This document shows positions 29,790 to 38,421 of a DNA stretch of 64,000 nt, one piece after another. The stretch is from Cerasicoccus frondis. GTDB lineage: Bacteria; Verrucomicrobiota; Verrucomicrobiia; Opitutales; Cerasicoccaceae. Location of the stretch: positions 1 to 64,000 of the forward strand of contig JAVDPC010000029.1 of the NCBI GenBank assembly GCA_031296915.1, given 5' to 3'. The position numbers were made by a program, and so were the translations under genes. Numbering within the stretch: position 1 is the first letter of the stretch; each line of letters begins with the position of its first letter. Below the pieces are notes generated by a model. That model was not told the DNA's origin, ran no database searches, and was given only the letters and a program-made list of their open reading frames with translations.

Positions 29790-30995
29790 ATGAGCGAATC
29801 CACTCCCACCGCCCCCCCCTCCACCCAAAAACTAATCGTCGAATTGGGCGAACGCAGCTACCCCATTTGGATCGCCAGTGACACAAGTTCGCAACTGCTC
29901 AGCGACCTCCAGACCCGCAAAGGTAAGGTCGCCGCGCTGATTGATCAGGCGCTGATCCAGGCGATGCCCGGAATTCGCGAAACCGCCTATACCATTCCGA
30001 CTCACCCGAAAGGCGAAACCGCCAAGTCCATGACTATGCTTGGCGCAATCTTCGATTGCCTCGCGGAACAGCGCGTCGCCCGCGACGGTTGTCTGGTGGC
30101 GATCGGTGGCGGCGTAACCGGCGACCTCGGTGGATTTGCCGCCGCCAGCTATTTACGCGGCATCGATTTTTACCAAGTCCCCACCACCCTGCTGGCAATG
30201 GTCGACAGCTCTGTCGGCGGCAAGACCGGCATCAATATCCCGGCAGGTAAAAATCTGGTCGGAGCCTTCTGGCAACCTCAGGCCGTCTACATATCCACGG
30301 ATTTGCTCAGCACCCTCCCCCCTTGGGAATTCTCAGCCGGCATGGCCGAAGTCATTAAATACGGCATGCTATACGATCCAGCTCTCTTCAAACAGCTCTG
30401 CGACTTGGAAAAGCCGCTCAGTTGGGATCACCCCGCGCTGCCCGGCATCATTCACCGCTGCTGCGAGATAAAGGCGGAAATCGTCAAAGCCGACGAAAAG
30501 GAAACCGCGGCGTCGGGCGGTCGCGCCCTCCTGAACCTCGGTCACACCTTTGCGCATGCCATTGAGAACGTCGCTGGTTACGGGACTTACCTACATGGCG
30601 AAGCCGTGGCGATTGGCCTCGTGCTTGCGGCCAAACTCTCCAAAGCCTTGCCCGGCATGGGCATCAGCGAAGATGACATTGCACAGGTGGAATCGCTAAT
30701 CGCGCGCTATCACTTACCCACCAGCCTCCACTGCCCGCTGAAGCGCCATAGCCGCCACGCCGACTATCACTGGCTCCCCACTAATAATGTAGCGATCATG
30801 GACGACTGCCCGGAAGACATGCCCGCCCCCCCCGTCAGCATCGACAGGCTCATGGCCGCCATGATGCGGGATAAGAAAGTCAAGGCGGGCAAGCTGCGCT
30901 TTGTCGCCATGGAATCCATTGGCCAGGCTGTCACGGTGAACGAAGTCGATGAATCCCTGGTGCGTCAGCTTTGGCTGGATGCAGGCGCCCAGTAG
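29790..30995 (+). CDS. aroB: 3-dehydroquinate synthase AroB
   Basis: 401 aa, slightly longer than the common 360 aa. Motifs: GGGVTGDLGGFAA (NAD binding), VPTTLLAMVDSSVGGKTGI, HTFAHAIE (zinc ligands). It converts DAHP to 3-dehydroquinate in the shikimate pathway. C8 tracts lie at 29812-29819, just after the start, and at 30826-30833. The ATG at 29790 has no clear ribosome binding site, and the N-terminal extension (TPTAPPSTQK) is low-complexity, so a later start is conceivable. Confidence 0.93.
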   Translation: MSESTPTAPPSTQKLIVELGERSYPIWIASDTSSQLLSDLQTRKGKVAALIDQALIQAMPGIRETAYTIPTHPKGETAKSMTMLGAIFDCLAEQRVARDGCLVAIGGGVTGDLGGFAAASYLRGIDFYQVPTTLLAMVDSSVGGKTGINIPAGKNLVGAFWQPQAVYISTDLLSTLPPWEFSAGMAEVIKYGMLYDPALFKQLCDLEKPLSWDHPALPGIIHRCCEIKAEIVKADEKETAASGGRALLNLGHTFAHAIENVAGYGTYLHGEAVAIGLVLAAKLSKALPGMGISEDDIAQVESLIARYHLPTSLHCPLKRHSRHADYHWLPTNNVAIMDDCPEDMPAPPVSIDRLMAAMMRDKKVKAGKLRFVAMESIGQAVTVNEVDESLVRQLWLDAGAQ

Positions 30996-31100
30996 CCAAT
31001 GCACACGCAAAGGCTTCATTTTTAACGACTTGCCAAAAGAATAATTCGTTCATACAGATAGCTCTACTCGACGCAGATTACGCGTCTAAAGACTGACATC

Positions 31101-31712
31101 ATGGCTGGCATCGACGAAACCATAGTCCGCGAATATTTCGAACTGAACGGGTTCCTCGTCCGGCAAATGCGAAAATACCAAGTCCAGAGCCGCGCCAAGC
31201 GCAGTGAAGAAGAGATCGACTTGATCGTCTGGAATCCCGGCTACCGCCCACAAAGCCGAAAGCCGAACTTTATGTTGTTCTCCAACGAACTACCGCTCAT
31301 TCACCGCGCCGTGGTGTTCGTCAAAGGGTGGCACAGCCAAAAATTTACCCCCGCCACCCTCCGTGGCAGCGCTGATATTTTCAAATTCCTGGAGAAAGAT
31401 GTCTACAAACGCGCTGAGGAGCTTTTCGCCATTGAAAAAGATCAAGTAGGCGACTTGGGCAATTTCATGAAAATCCTCGTGCTACCCGGCCTCCCCACCC
31501 ACGAGCCTCACAAAAGCGAGTCCATCAAGCTCCTCCAAGACGTAGGCTTAGACGCGATCATTTCGTTCCGCTCGATGCTGCAGGACATCCTTGGCAAGAT
31601 CGAGATCAACCACAACTACTCCAAGGACGACTTCCTCCAAACCCTGCGAATTCTGAAAAACTACGACATGGTCAAGAGTCCTCAAATGGACCTCTTCAAC
31701 ACCAAGGGATAA
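31101..31712 (+). CDS. Unknown protein with nuclease-like motif pattern
   Basis: 203 aa, soluble. SEEEIDLIVWNP followed by HRAVVFVKGWHS resembles the acidic and lysine strands of PD-(D/E)xK nucleases, for example YraN's EIDLI and EVKTR, but the expected Glu two before the Lys is Phe, so activity is doubtful. The remainder is helical (YSKDDFLQTLRILKNYDMV). It is monocistronic or first gene before lpxA (83-bp gap). I have no family name for it. Confidence 0.7.
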   Translation: MAGIDETIVREYFELNGFLVRQMRKYQVQSRAKRSEEEIDLIVWNPGYRPQSRKPNFMLFSNELPLIHRAVVFVKGWHSQKFTPATLRGSADIFKFLEKDVYKRAEELFAIEKDQVGDLGNFMKILVLPGLPTHEPHKSESIKLLQDVGLDAIISFRSMLQDILGKIEINHNYSKDDFLQTLRILKNYDMVKSPQMDLFNTKG

Positions 31713-31795
31713 CCCTTGCCCACGTTGCCCAGCATCGTGAAAACTCACATTGCTCGCTTGATTGAGCCCTTAGCGCTGGCTAACGATAATTAGAC

Positions 31796-32536
31796 ATGAA
31801 CGGGAATTTTAATCAGCCGATGGTGGATGAGTGTGCGCAAATGGGCGCAGGCGTGGAGATTGCCTCGTTTGCGATCGTCAAGGCTGGCGCCGTGCTCGGC
31901 GATGGCGTGAAAGTGGACCATTTTTCCGTGATCGGCGGTGATCCGCAGTTCCTGGGTTTCGATACGTCTCTGAGCACCGGCGTCCGTATTGGCCGAGGCA
32001 CCGTGATTCGTGAAGGCGTCACGATCAACCGCTCCACACACGAAGGCGAGTTCACCGAGATCGGCGAGAAATGCTTTTTCATGGCCAACAGCCACGTAGC
32101 GCACGATTGCGTCGTCGGCAACAACGTCATCCTCGCCAATGGCGTCCTGCTTGGCGGACACGTGACCGTGGGGGACAACGTGTTCTTCGGTGGCAATGCG
32201 GCCATCCAACAGCGCACCCGCATCGGCGAAGGCGCGATTATTGCCGGCTTGGCGCGCATGACCATCGATGTGCCGCCATTCGTCATGACGGGAACTGACA
32301 ACAACCTCGCAGGCCTAAACCTGATCGGCCTCAAGCGCCGTGGCTTCACAGCCGAAGAAATTTCCGACATCAAGCGCTGCTACCGCGCAGTTTACCTGAG
32401 CAAGGAGCTTGGTGGCCCAGTTGCCAAAGCAACAGCAGCGCTCGCCAACGGCCTGTCGACGACTGCGCGCGGCAAGCAGTTCCTCGAATTTTTCACCGAA
32501 TCGGAAGGCCGGAAATTTGCCCGCCCCCGCCACTAG
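31796..32536 (+). CDS. lpxA: Acyl-ACP--UDP-N-acetylglucosamine O-acyltransferase LpxA
   Basis: 246 aa left-handed beta-helix of hexapeptide repeats (about 20-150). The catalytic His lies in NSHVAHDCVVGNN (His103, equivalent to E. coli His125), and the C-terminal helical domain is complete. It catalyses the first step of lipid A synthesis, so this cell has a lipid A outer membrane. It stands apart from fabZ. Confidence 0.9.
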   Translation: MNGNFNQPMVDECAQMGAGVEIASFAIVKAGAVLGDGVKVDHFSVIGGDPQFLGFDTSLSTGVRIGRGTVIREGVTINRSTHEGEFTEIGEKCFFMANSHVAHDCVVGNNVILANGVLLGGHVTVGDNVFFGGNAAIQQRTRIGEGAIIAGLARMTIDVPPFVMTGTDNNLAGLNLIGLKRRGFTAEEISDIKRCYRAVYLSKELGGPVAKATAALANGLSTTARGKQFLEFFTESEGRKFARPRH

Positions 32537-32581
32537 CCGCCTTCCTTTCAACCCGAATCGCAGTTCTCAAATTGAATTTCC

Positions 32582-33484
32582 ATGCTCCCTCTTGCCATTA
32601 CCTGCGGCGATCCAGCCGGCGTCGGCCCGGAAATCATTGAGCAATGGCTCGCTCAAAACCCCGACCGCCAGCGCGACGTCAGTGTGATCGGTCCGCAAAC
32701 GTGGTTGGATAATATTCAGTGCGCCAACCCCGTGCCGGTCGGCGACCGCAGCTTTGTCGCCACGCCCGGCCAGCCGACAGTTGAAGGCGCGCGCATTGCG
32801 CTGGAAGCCTTGGAAGAGTCCGCTTACGGCTGTCGCCAGCAGCGCTACCGGGGGGTCGTCACCGCTCCCGTCAGCAAGCACTGGATGGAGCAGGCTGGCT
32901 GGTCTCACCCTGGCCAAACCGAGTTCTTTGCGGAGCGCTGGTACGGCGAACCGTCCATGGCTTTCGCGGGCGGCAAGCTCACCGTGCTCCTCACCACCTG
33001 GCACATTCCGCTGGCCGAAGTGCCCAATCATTTAAACGAGGAGACTATTGGGCGCGCCGTGAAAAACGCCGCATTCCTCGCCGAACGCCTGGGCGCCGCC
33101 CAACCCCGCATTGGCGTTTGCGGGCTGAATCCACATGCTGGCGAAGGCGGGCTGCTTGGCTACGAGGAGCAAGGCGTCATCGACCCCATTCTGGAAAATC
33201 TGCGCGACCGTTACCCGGGTCTATCCAGCTGTCAGCCCGGCGACACACTTTTCTGGCGTCAACTTCAGGGCGAATTCGATGTCATCATCGCCATGTACCA
33301 TGACCAAGGCCTCGCCCCGCTCAAGGCGGTCGATTTTGATCAATCGGTCAATATTACCCTGGGCCTGCCCTTCGTTCGGACCAGTCCCGACCACGGAACC
33401 GCCTTCGGCATCGCTGGTAAAGGCCGTGCAGGCATCTCCAGCTTCGCCAATGCCGTTAGATTGGCGGAAAAAATCGCTTTGTAA
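32582..33484 (+). CDS. pdxA: 4-hydroxythreonine-4-phosphate dehydrogenase PdxA
   Basis: 300 aa. It carries the family start LAITCGDPAGVGPEI, CGLNPHAGEGG, MYHDQGLAPLKAV and RTSPDHGTAFGIAGKG, with the metal-binding histidines. It is an NAD-dependent step in pyridoxal phosphate biosynthesis. It begins 45 bp after lpxA and is likely cotranscribed with it. Confidence 0.95.
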   Translation: MLPLAITCGDPAGVGPEIIEQWLAQNPDRQRDVSVIGPQTWLDNIQCANPVPVGDRSFVATPGQPTVEGARIALEALEESAYGCRQQRYRGVVTAPVSKHWMEQAGWSHPGQTEFFAERWYGEPSMAFAGGKLTVLLTTWHIPLAEVPNHLNEETIGRAVKNAAFLAERLGAAQPRIGVCGLNPHAGEGGLLGYEEQGVIDPILENLRDRYPGLSSCQPGDTLFWRQLQGEFDVIIAMYHDQGLAPLKAVDFDQSVNITLGLPFVRTSPDHGTAFGIAGKGRAGISSFANAVRLAEKIAL

Positions 33485-33563
33485 CGAATTTGTCGCCCGA
33501 GTGCGCGAAAACTGGAACAGGATGTGGTTATAATGGAAAACGAAAATCAAACCACGTATTTCC

Positions 33564-34214
33564 ATGAAGAAAACTGCTCTATTACTCTCCGCCAGCGCAC
33601 TGCTGGCGCTCAACGCAAACGCACAGCTCATCATTACAGGCGTATTTGATGGTCCACTCTCAGGTGGCATTCCCAAGACAGTCGAACTTTACGCAACTGA
33701 GGCGATTCCAGATCTTTCGATTTTTGGATTAGGTGCTGCCAATAATGGTGGCGGAACTGATGGCGAGGAATTCACATTCTCGGGTAGCGCATCATCCGGT
33801 CAATTTATCTACGTAGATCTCGATGCCACTGCATTCGAAAATTTCTTCGGCTTTACTCCTGATTTTACTGATTCAAACGCCACCAATGTTAACGGAAATG
33901 ATGCAGTAGAATTGTTCAAAAACGGCACGGTAATTGACGTATTCGGTGACATCAATGCCAATGGTTCTGGTCTAGCATGGGATTACCTCGACGGATGGGC
34001 CTATCGTATCGATGGAACGGGCCCTGACGGCAGCACGTTCAATGTTGGCAATTGGTATTACAGCGGAATTAATGCACTCGATGGAGAAACAACGAATGCA
34101 ACTGCTGCAACACCATTCCCAATTGGCACCTATGCCGTTCCCGAGCCTTCGACCTACGCGATGATTGCTGGCATAATGATGCTCGGTTTGGCCATCTACC
34201 GTCGCCGCAAATAA
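33564..34214 (+). CDS. PEP-CTERM protein with lamin-tail-like domain
   Basis: 216 aa, lower in GC than its neighbours. Signal peptide (LLLSASALLALNANAQ). The body (ITGVFDGPLSGG, KTVELYATEAIPDLSIFGLG, FIYVDLDAT) follows the lamin-tail domain pattern. The tail VPEPSTYAMIAGIMMLGLAIYRRR is the PEP-CTERM sorting signal. The terminator at 34255-34284 follows. Confidence 0.85.
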   Translation: MKKTALLLSASALLALNANAQLIITGVFDGPLSGGIPKTVELYATEAIPDLSIFGLGAANNGGGTDGEEFTFSGSASSGQFIYVDLDATAFENFFGFTPDFTDSNATNVNGNDAVELFKNGTVIDVFGDINANGSGLAWDYLDGWAYRIDGTGPDGSTFNVGNWYYSGINALDGETTNATAATPFPIGTYAVPEPSTYAMIAGIMMLGLAIYRRRK

Positions 34215-34254
34215 GACTTTGTTTATTAGCCATAAATAAATTACCACTACGCGA

Positions 34255-34284
34255 AAGCCCCGGCTCAATGAGCCGGGGCTTTTA
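34255..34284 (+). terminator. Rho-independent terminator, possibly bidirectional
   Basis: AAGCCCCGGCTC (34255-34266) pairs with GAGCCGGGGCTT (34270-34281) then T residues; on the other strand it also ends in T's and faces plsY. Confidence 0.92.
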
Positions 34285-34377
34285 CTTTGTAATTAAAGAA
34301 TTTTTGCGCGCAAATTATCAGACTGAAGAAAGCGAGACAAAGAGGGTAACGAAATCTCCAAGGCTGAAAGCGCTCGC

Positions 34378-34980
34378 CTACTTCTTGGTGAAGCGATTTT
34401 CGGTTCCAGCTAATAGACGCTGAATATTGCCCTTGTGGCGGATAATAATCAACGCGGCGAGCAGGGCGAAGAATGCAACCAGTAAGCCTGGCGACCCCGC
34501 CATCAGCGCCAAGAGCGGGAGGCTTACGCCGAAGGCGATCGAGGCCAGCGAAACGTAACGCGAAGTATAAAACGTGGCCACCCAAACGAGAAGGCCGCAG
34601 ATCAGCACCAACGGCGCCAGCGCGAGCAGCCCGCCCATGGTGACGGCGACGCCTTTCCCCCCCTTGAAGCCAATAAAGATCGAAAAACTATGACCAATAA
34701 TCGCACCCACCAGACCAATGATCGCAAACGCAAGTGCGTGTTCGCTATCCACGACTAACTGAGGCAACAGCGTAGCGACGAAGCCTTTGAGCGCATCCAG
34801 CGCGAAGCAAAGGTTGCCCGCCTTTTTGCCGATAGCCCGCTTGACGTTGGTCGCGCCGGGATTACCGCTGCCGACCTTGAGGATGTCGACACCGTGCTTC
34901 TTGCCAATGATGACAGCAAACGAGATCGCGCCGAGTAAATACCCAACGAGCAGTGCTCCAATGGCGGCCAGAATGTTCAT
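34378..34980 (-). CDS. plsY: Acyl-phosphate glycerol-3-phosphate acyltransferase PlsY
   Basis: 200 aa with several transmembrane helices. Motifs SGNPGATNVKR and GFKGGKGVA identify PlsY. It makes lysophosphatidate, the first step in phospholipid synthesis from acyl-phosphate. It follows serA on the minus strand across a 105-bp gap occupied by a large inverted repeat. Confidence 0.94.
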   Translation of the reverse strand: MNILAAIGALLVGYLLGAISFAVIIGKKHGVDILKVGSGNPGATNVKRAIGKKAGNLCFALDALKGFVATLLPQLVVDSEHALAFAIIGLVGAIIGHSFSIFIGFKGGKGVAVTMGGLLALAPLVLICGLLVWVATFYTSRYVSLASIAFGVSLPLLALMAGSPGLLVAFFALLAALIIIRHKGNIQRLLAGTENRFTKK

Positions 34981-34984
34981 TTAA

Positions 34985-35073
34985 GGTTCGAAAGTTTGAA
35001 GGTTCGTATGTTCGTAGGTTATGGCGTGATTGTCATTGGGCAACAACCTTCGAACCTTCAAACTTTTCGAGCC
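34985..35073. repeat. Inverted repeat of GGTTCGAA/GTTTGAA units between serA and plsY
   Basis: Left arm 34985-35006 pairs with right arm 35051-35073 with one gap and one mismatch over about 22 bp, separated by 44 bp. Further partial copies (GGTTCGTATGTTCGTAGG) fill the loop. It may act as an mRNA end or processing hairpin for serA; there is no T tract. Confidence 0.75.
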
Positions 35074-35085
35074 TTCGAACCAAGC

Positions 35086-36708
35086 TTAAAGCTCGATGAT
35101 CTTGAACTTCTCGATGTGCTCGTGGTTGGAGATTTCCGCTTGGGCGGCTTCCGAAGGAGCGCTGTCGAGCTCGACCACGCTGATCGCAAAGCCTTCTCCG
35201 TGATCGCGAGCCAGCGAGAGGTTGGCAATGTTTACGCCGTCCTTGCCGAGCACCGTGCCCAGGAGACCGACCATGCCGGGAACGTCCTTGTTCTTCACCA
35301 CGAGCAGTGTGCCCGAGGTGTTGACTTCGACGCCGTGGCCATCGATTTCGACAATGCGCGGGCTCTGGCTCTTGCCAAAGAGCGTGCCAGCCACGGTGCG
35401 CACCTTGCCTGTCACTTCAACGGTCTCGACCTTAATGAGCTCCGTGTAATTGGCGTCGACGCTGCTCTTGCTGGTCATGACTTCCACGCCAAGCTGCTCG
35501 AGCTTGCTGGGGGCGTTGACGTCGTTGACGTTCGGCGAAATGCGACCGAGGTAGCCACGCTGAACGGCGCGTGAAAGCGGCGTAGTGTCCAGCTTGGTGA
35601 TCTTGCCGTAGTAAGTGATGTTCAGCTTCTCAACCGTGTCCTTGGAAAGCTGCTGGATGAAGCTGCCCAGCTTTTCGCCAAGGTTCAGATACGGCTTGAG
35701 CGCTTCGAGGGCCTTGGGGTCAATCGAAGGCATGTTGATCGCGTTGCGAACCATACCGCCATTGAGGGCGTCGGCCATTTGCTCGGCGATTTCGATGCCC
35801 ACGCTTTCCTGAGCTTCGGCAGTGGAGGCGCCGAGGTGTGGGGTCAGCGTGACCGTGGGGAATTTGCGCAGTGGGCTGTCTTCTGCGGGGGGCTCGTCTT
35901 CAAATACGTCGAGACCGGCGGCGGCGACTTTGCCGCTTTCGAGGCCAGCAATGAGCGCTGCTTCCTTGATGATGCCGCCACGGGCGCAATTGAAGAGACG
36001 CACGCCGTCCTTCATCTTGGCGATGGCGGCTTCGTCGATCATGTACTTCGTTTCCGGCGTCAGCGGCATGTGCACCGTGATGTAATCGCTCTTCACAAAG
36101 ACTTCTTCGAGCTCGACCTTCTTGAGGCCCAGCGTTTCGGCGCGAGACTCGGTCAAGTATGGGTCAAAGGCGAGCACGGTCATGTTGAAAGCCTGTGCGC
36201 GCTTGGCGACCTCAGCGCCGATGCGGCCGAGGCCACAGATGCCGAGGACTTTCTGGTTAAGCTCAGCGCCAGCGGGAAGGCTCTTGCGGGGAAAGCCGCC
36301 ATCCTTCATTTCCTTGTCCGCGCGGGCAATTGGGCGCGAACCGCAAAGCAGGTGAGTAAAAGTCAGCTCCGCCGTGGCAATCGTGTTGCCACCGGGGGTG
36401 TTCATGACGATCACGCCGCGCTCAGTGGCGGCGGGAATGTCTACGTTGTCCACACCTACGCCAGCACGACCGACAACTTTCAGCTTCGGCGCGGCGGCCA
36501 TGACCTCAGCGGTTACCTGGGTGTCAGAACGAACGGCGATGCCTTCCACGTCCGGATGCTCCGCCAGCAACTTCAAAACTTGCTCAGGATTCTTCTTGGG
36601 GGACCAATCCGACACGACTTCCCATGCAACGATGACTTCGGCGCCAGGCTGCTGCTTGAAATGTTCGATGCCCAAAGGCGAGATTTTGTCTGCGACCAGG
36701 ATTTTCAT
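35086..36708 (-). CDS. serA: D-3-phosphoglycerate dehydrogenase SerA (long form)
   Basis: 540 aa from the ATG at 36708 (family start MKILVADKISPLG). It has NAD-binding GLGRIGAEVAKR, the catalytic His/Glu region, an intervening ASB-type domain (about 320-450) and a C-terminal ACT domain for serine feedback (VVKNKDVPGMVGLLG). It oxidises 3-phosphoglycerate as the first step of serine synthesis. Confidence 0.95.
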   Translation of the reverse strand: MKILVADKISPLGIEHFKQQPGAEVIVAWEVVSDWSPKKNPEQVLKLLAEHPDVEGIAVRSDTQVTAEVMAAAPKLKVVGRAGVGVDNVDIPAATERGVIVMNTPGGNTIATAELTFTHLLCGSRPIARADKEMKDGGFPRKSLPAGAELNQKVLGICGLGRIGAEVAKRAQAFNMTVLAFDPYLTESRAETLGLKKVELEEVFVKSDYITVHMPLTPETKYMIDEAAIAKMKDGVRLFNCARGGIIKEAALIAGLESGKVAAAGLDVFEDEPPAEDSPLRKFPTVTLTPHLGASTAEAQESVGIEIAEQMADALNGGMVRNAINMPSIDPKALEALKPYLNLGEKLGSFIQQLSKDTVEKLNITYYGKITKLDTTPLSRAVQRGYLGRISPNVNDVNAPSKLEQLGVEVMTSKSSVDANYTELIKVETVEVTGKVRTVAGTLFGKSQSPRIVEIDGHGVEVNTSGTLLVVKNKDVPGMVGLLGTVLGKDGVNIANLSLARDHGEGFAISVVELDSAPSEAAQAEISNHEHIEKFKIIEL

Positions 36709-36848
36709 AATGGAAGCAAAGGATTGAACGCGACCCCGGGCGAAATGCAACCGTAGAAAAAGTTAAAACAGCCCGAAGCAGAGGTTTAATAAGGGGAACT
36801 GCTTGACCAGATTAGCTCAACGCGTCTCCACTGAGCTTGAGGCCGTCC

Positions 36849-37256
36849 TCATGCATTGGCAAGAAACCCCTGCAAACGCTCAGCCAGCGCAGCCTCGTCT
36901 TTCAGTTCGCATTCCCAAAGGATCAACACGCGCCAGCCCATTTCGGCATAAGCCAACTGGTGCGCTTGATCACGGGAGACGTTGCGCGCGATTTTCGCCA
37001 ACCAGTAATCCCGATTATTCTTAGGAGTCCGAGCGCCACGCACACAGTCGTGCCCATGCCAGAAACAGCCATGGACGAAAATGACTTTCTTCCGACGGCG
37101 AAACGCCAAGTCCGGTTTACCCGGCAGATCCTTGACGTGCAGACGATAACGAAAACCAAGCCCATGGACCAGGCGACGGACCGTCAGCTCCGGCTTCGTG
37201 TCCGCCGACTTCACCCGCCGCATGATGCGGGATCGCGTCGCTGGGTCCTCCCGCAT
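36849..37256 (-). CDS. vsr: Very short patch repair endonuclease Vsr
   Basis: 135 aa. MRRVKSADTKPEL, FRYRLHVKDLPGKPDLAF and the zinc-binding VHGCFWHGHDC are Vsr hallmarks. It nicks T:G mismatches that arise from deaminated 5-methylcytosine. Its ATG overlaps the stop of the methyltransferase gene (TGATG at 37254-37258), so the two are translationally coupled. Confidence 0.94.
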   Translation of the reverse strand: MREDPATRSRIMRRVKSADTKPELTVRRLVHGLGFRYRLHVKDLPGKPDLAFRRRKKVIFVHGCFWHGHDCVRGARTPKNNRDYWLAKIARNVSRDQAHQLAYAEMGWRVLILWECELKDEAALAERLQGFLANA

Positions 37257-38416
37257 CAGGCCGAAACGGAGGTTCGGTCCCGCAATGTGGTCTGCGCTAA
37301 CAGCGGCTCCAGTAAATGCGCCGCCAAGTAGCGTACGACCGGCACGGCCACGCCATCGCCAATCAAATGGTACCCTTCATTGTAACGCGCGGGAAGTTGA
37401 TAGCTATCCGGCAAGCCCATCAGGCGCGCAGCTTCGCGCACCGAAAGCAGACGTGTGTGAACCGAATCACCGTCGACGAAAATCAAAGTCTGCCGACTGG
37501 AGCCCCCCCCAGGAGTCCGCAAACAGCCCGCAACGCCATCAAAACGCACTTCCGCCCGCTGCATACGCTGACCGTCACAGACACGCGTACGGCGGTAAAT
37601 CGTCCCCACCATGGGCTGCTGGGCAGCTTGGGCTTGGCCCAACTTGGCGCGATGCTTGGCGTCCATCATGGAGAGCAGGCGCAGTGTTTCTTCGGGCGTA
37701 TGCCATTTCACGCCGGTGGGTTCTGCTTCGATGCAGTCCGCCAGATCAATGTCCCGCGCCGCTGGTTTCGGCAAGCGCCACCAGACCCAGTCACGTTGTA
37801 AATCCTCGCCCAGACGTTCGTAAGCCTGTCGCAAGGCCAGCGGGTGAAAATGCTCGCTCGGCGAGTCAGACGCCAATTCAGCAGGCAATGATTCACCACG
37901 CAGCACGGCGACAATGAACAAGCGCGGACGCGACTGCGGCAGGAAATCCACCGCATCCATCAGCAGTGCGCCAAAGCGATACCCCCCCTCCTGCAATGCC
38001 TGCGCCAAAGCGCGGAAATCTTGTCCATGGTGAGAAGTGAGCAAACCGGCCACATTTTCCAGCACAACGCACTGCGGCGCCCGACCTTCGTTTGCCAGCG
38101 ACTGCATCAGGCCCCAAAAAGCCCAGAACGAGCCCGACCGTTGCCCAGCCAGCCCCGCGCCCCCCCCGGCCAGCGATAAATCCTGGCAGGGAAAGGATGC
38201 CCAAGCCAGCTCGGCGCACGCGGGTAAATCACTCGCCGCAAGCTCCTGGACCGGCCTCGTAGCAAGCGGCTCATCGGTGCCCCAGTTTCGACGGTAGGCA
38301 GCGTTCTTCTTCGCGTCACAGTCATTGGCTAACAGCGGCCGCCAATTGGGCCCCAGCCCCATCCGCGCCATGCCGCCACCAGCGAAAAACTCGTAGTATC
38401 CCCCCCCGCGCTTCAT
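37256..38416 (-). CDS. DNA (cytosine-5) methyltransferase
   Basis: 386 aa. Motif I EFFAGGGMARMG starts at residue 9, motif IV SFPCQDLSLAG holds the catalytic Cys77, motif VI is ENVAG and motif VIII QSRPRLFIV. The target-recognition region is about 230-330 and its specificity is unknown. No restriction endonuclease is adjacent, so it may be an orphan methyltransferase whose mutagenic cost is offset by the coupled vsr. A G8 run lies four codons into the gene (38400-38407); further G8 or G7 runs are at 37503-37510, 37982-37988 and 38160-38167. Confidence 0.95.
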   Translation of the reverse strand: MKRGGGYYEFFAGGGMARMGLGPNWRPLLANDCDAKKNAAYRRNWGTDEPLATRPVQELAASDLPACAELAWASFPCQDLSLAGGGAGLAGQRSGSFWAFWGLMQSLANEGRAPQCVVLENVAGLLTSHHGQDFRALAQALQEGGYRFGALLMDAVDFLPQSRPRLFIVAVLRGESLPAELASDSPSEHFHPLALRQAYERLGEDLQRDWVWWRLPKPAARDIDLADCIEAEPTGVKWHTPEETLRLLSMMDAKHRAKLGQAQAAQQPMVGTIYRRTRVCDGQRMQRAEVRFDGVAGCLRTPGGGSSRQTLIFVDGDSVHTRLLSVREAARLMGLPDSYQLPARYNEGYHLIGDGVAVPVVRYLAAHLLEPLLAQTTLRDRTSVSA

Positions 38417-38421
38417 CCACC

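Noticed and set aside
34985..35073. tRNA-like GGTTCGA motifs
   Set aside because: They belong to the inverted repeat and no cloverleaf or anticodon arm can be drawn.
35779..36756. 325-codon open frame antisense to serA
   Set aside because: Overlaps the complete SerA catalytic domain and shows no domain features.
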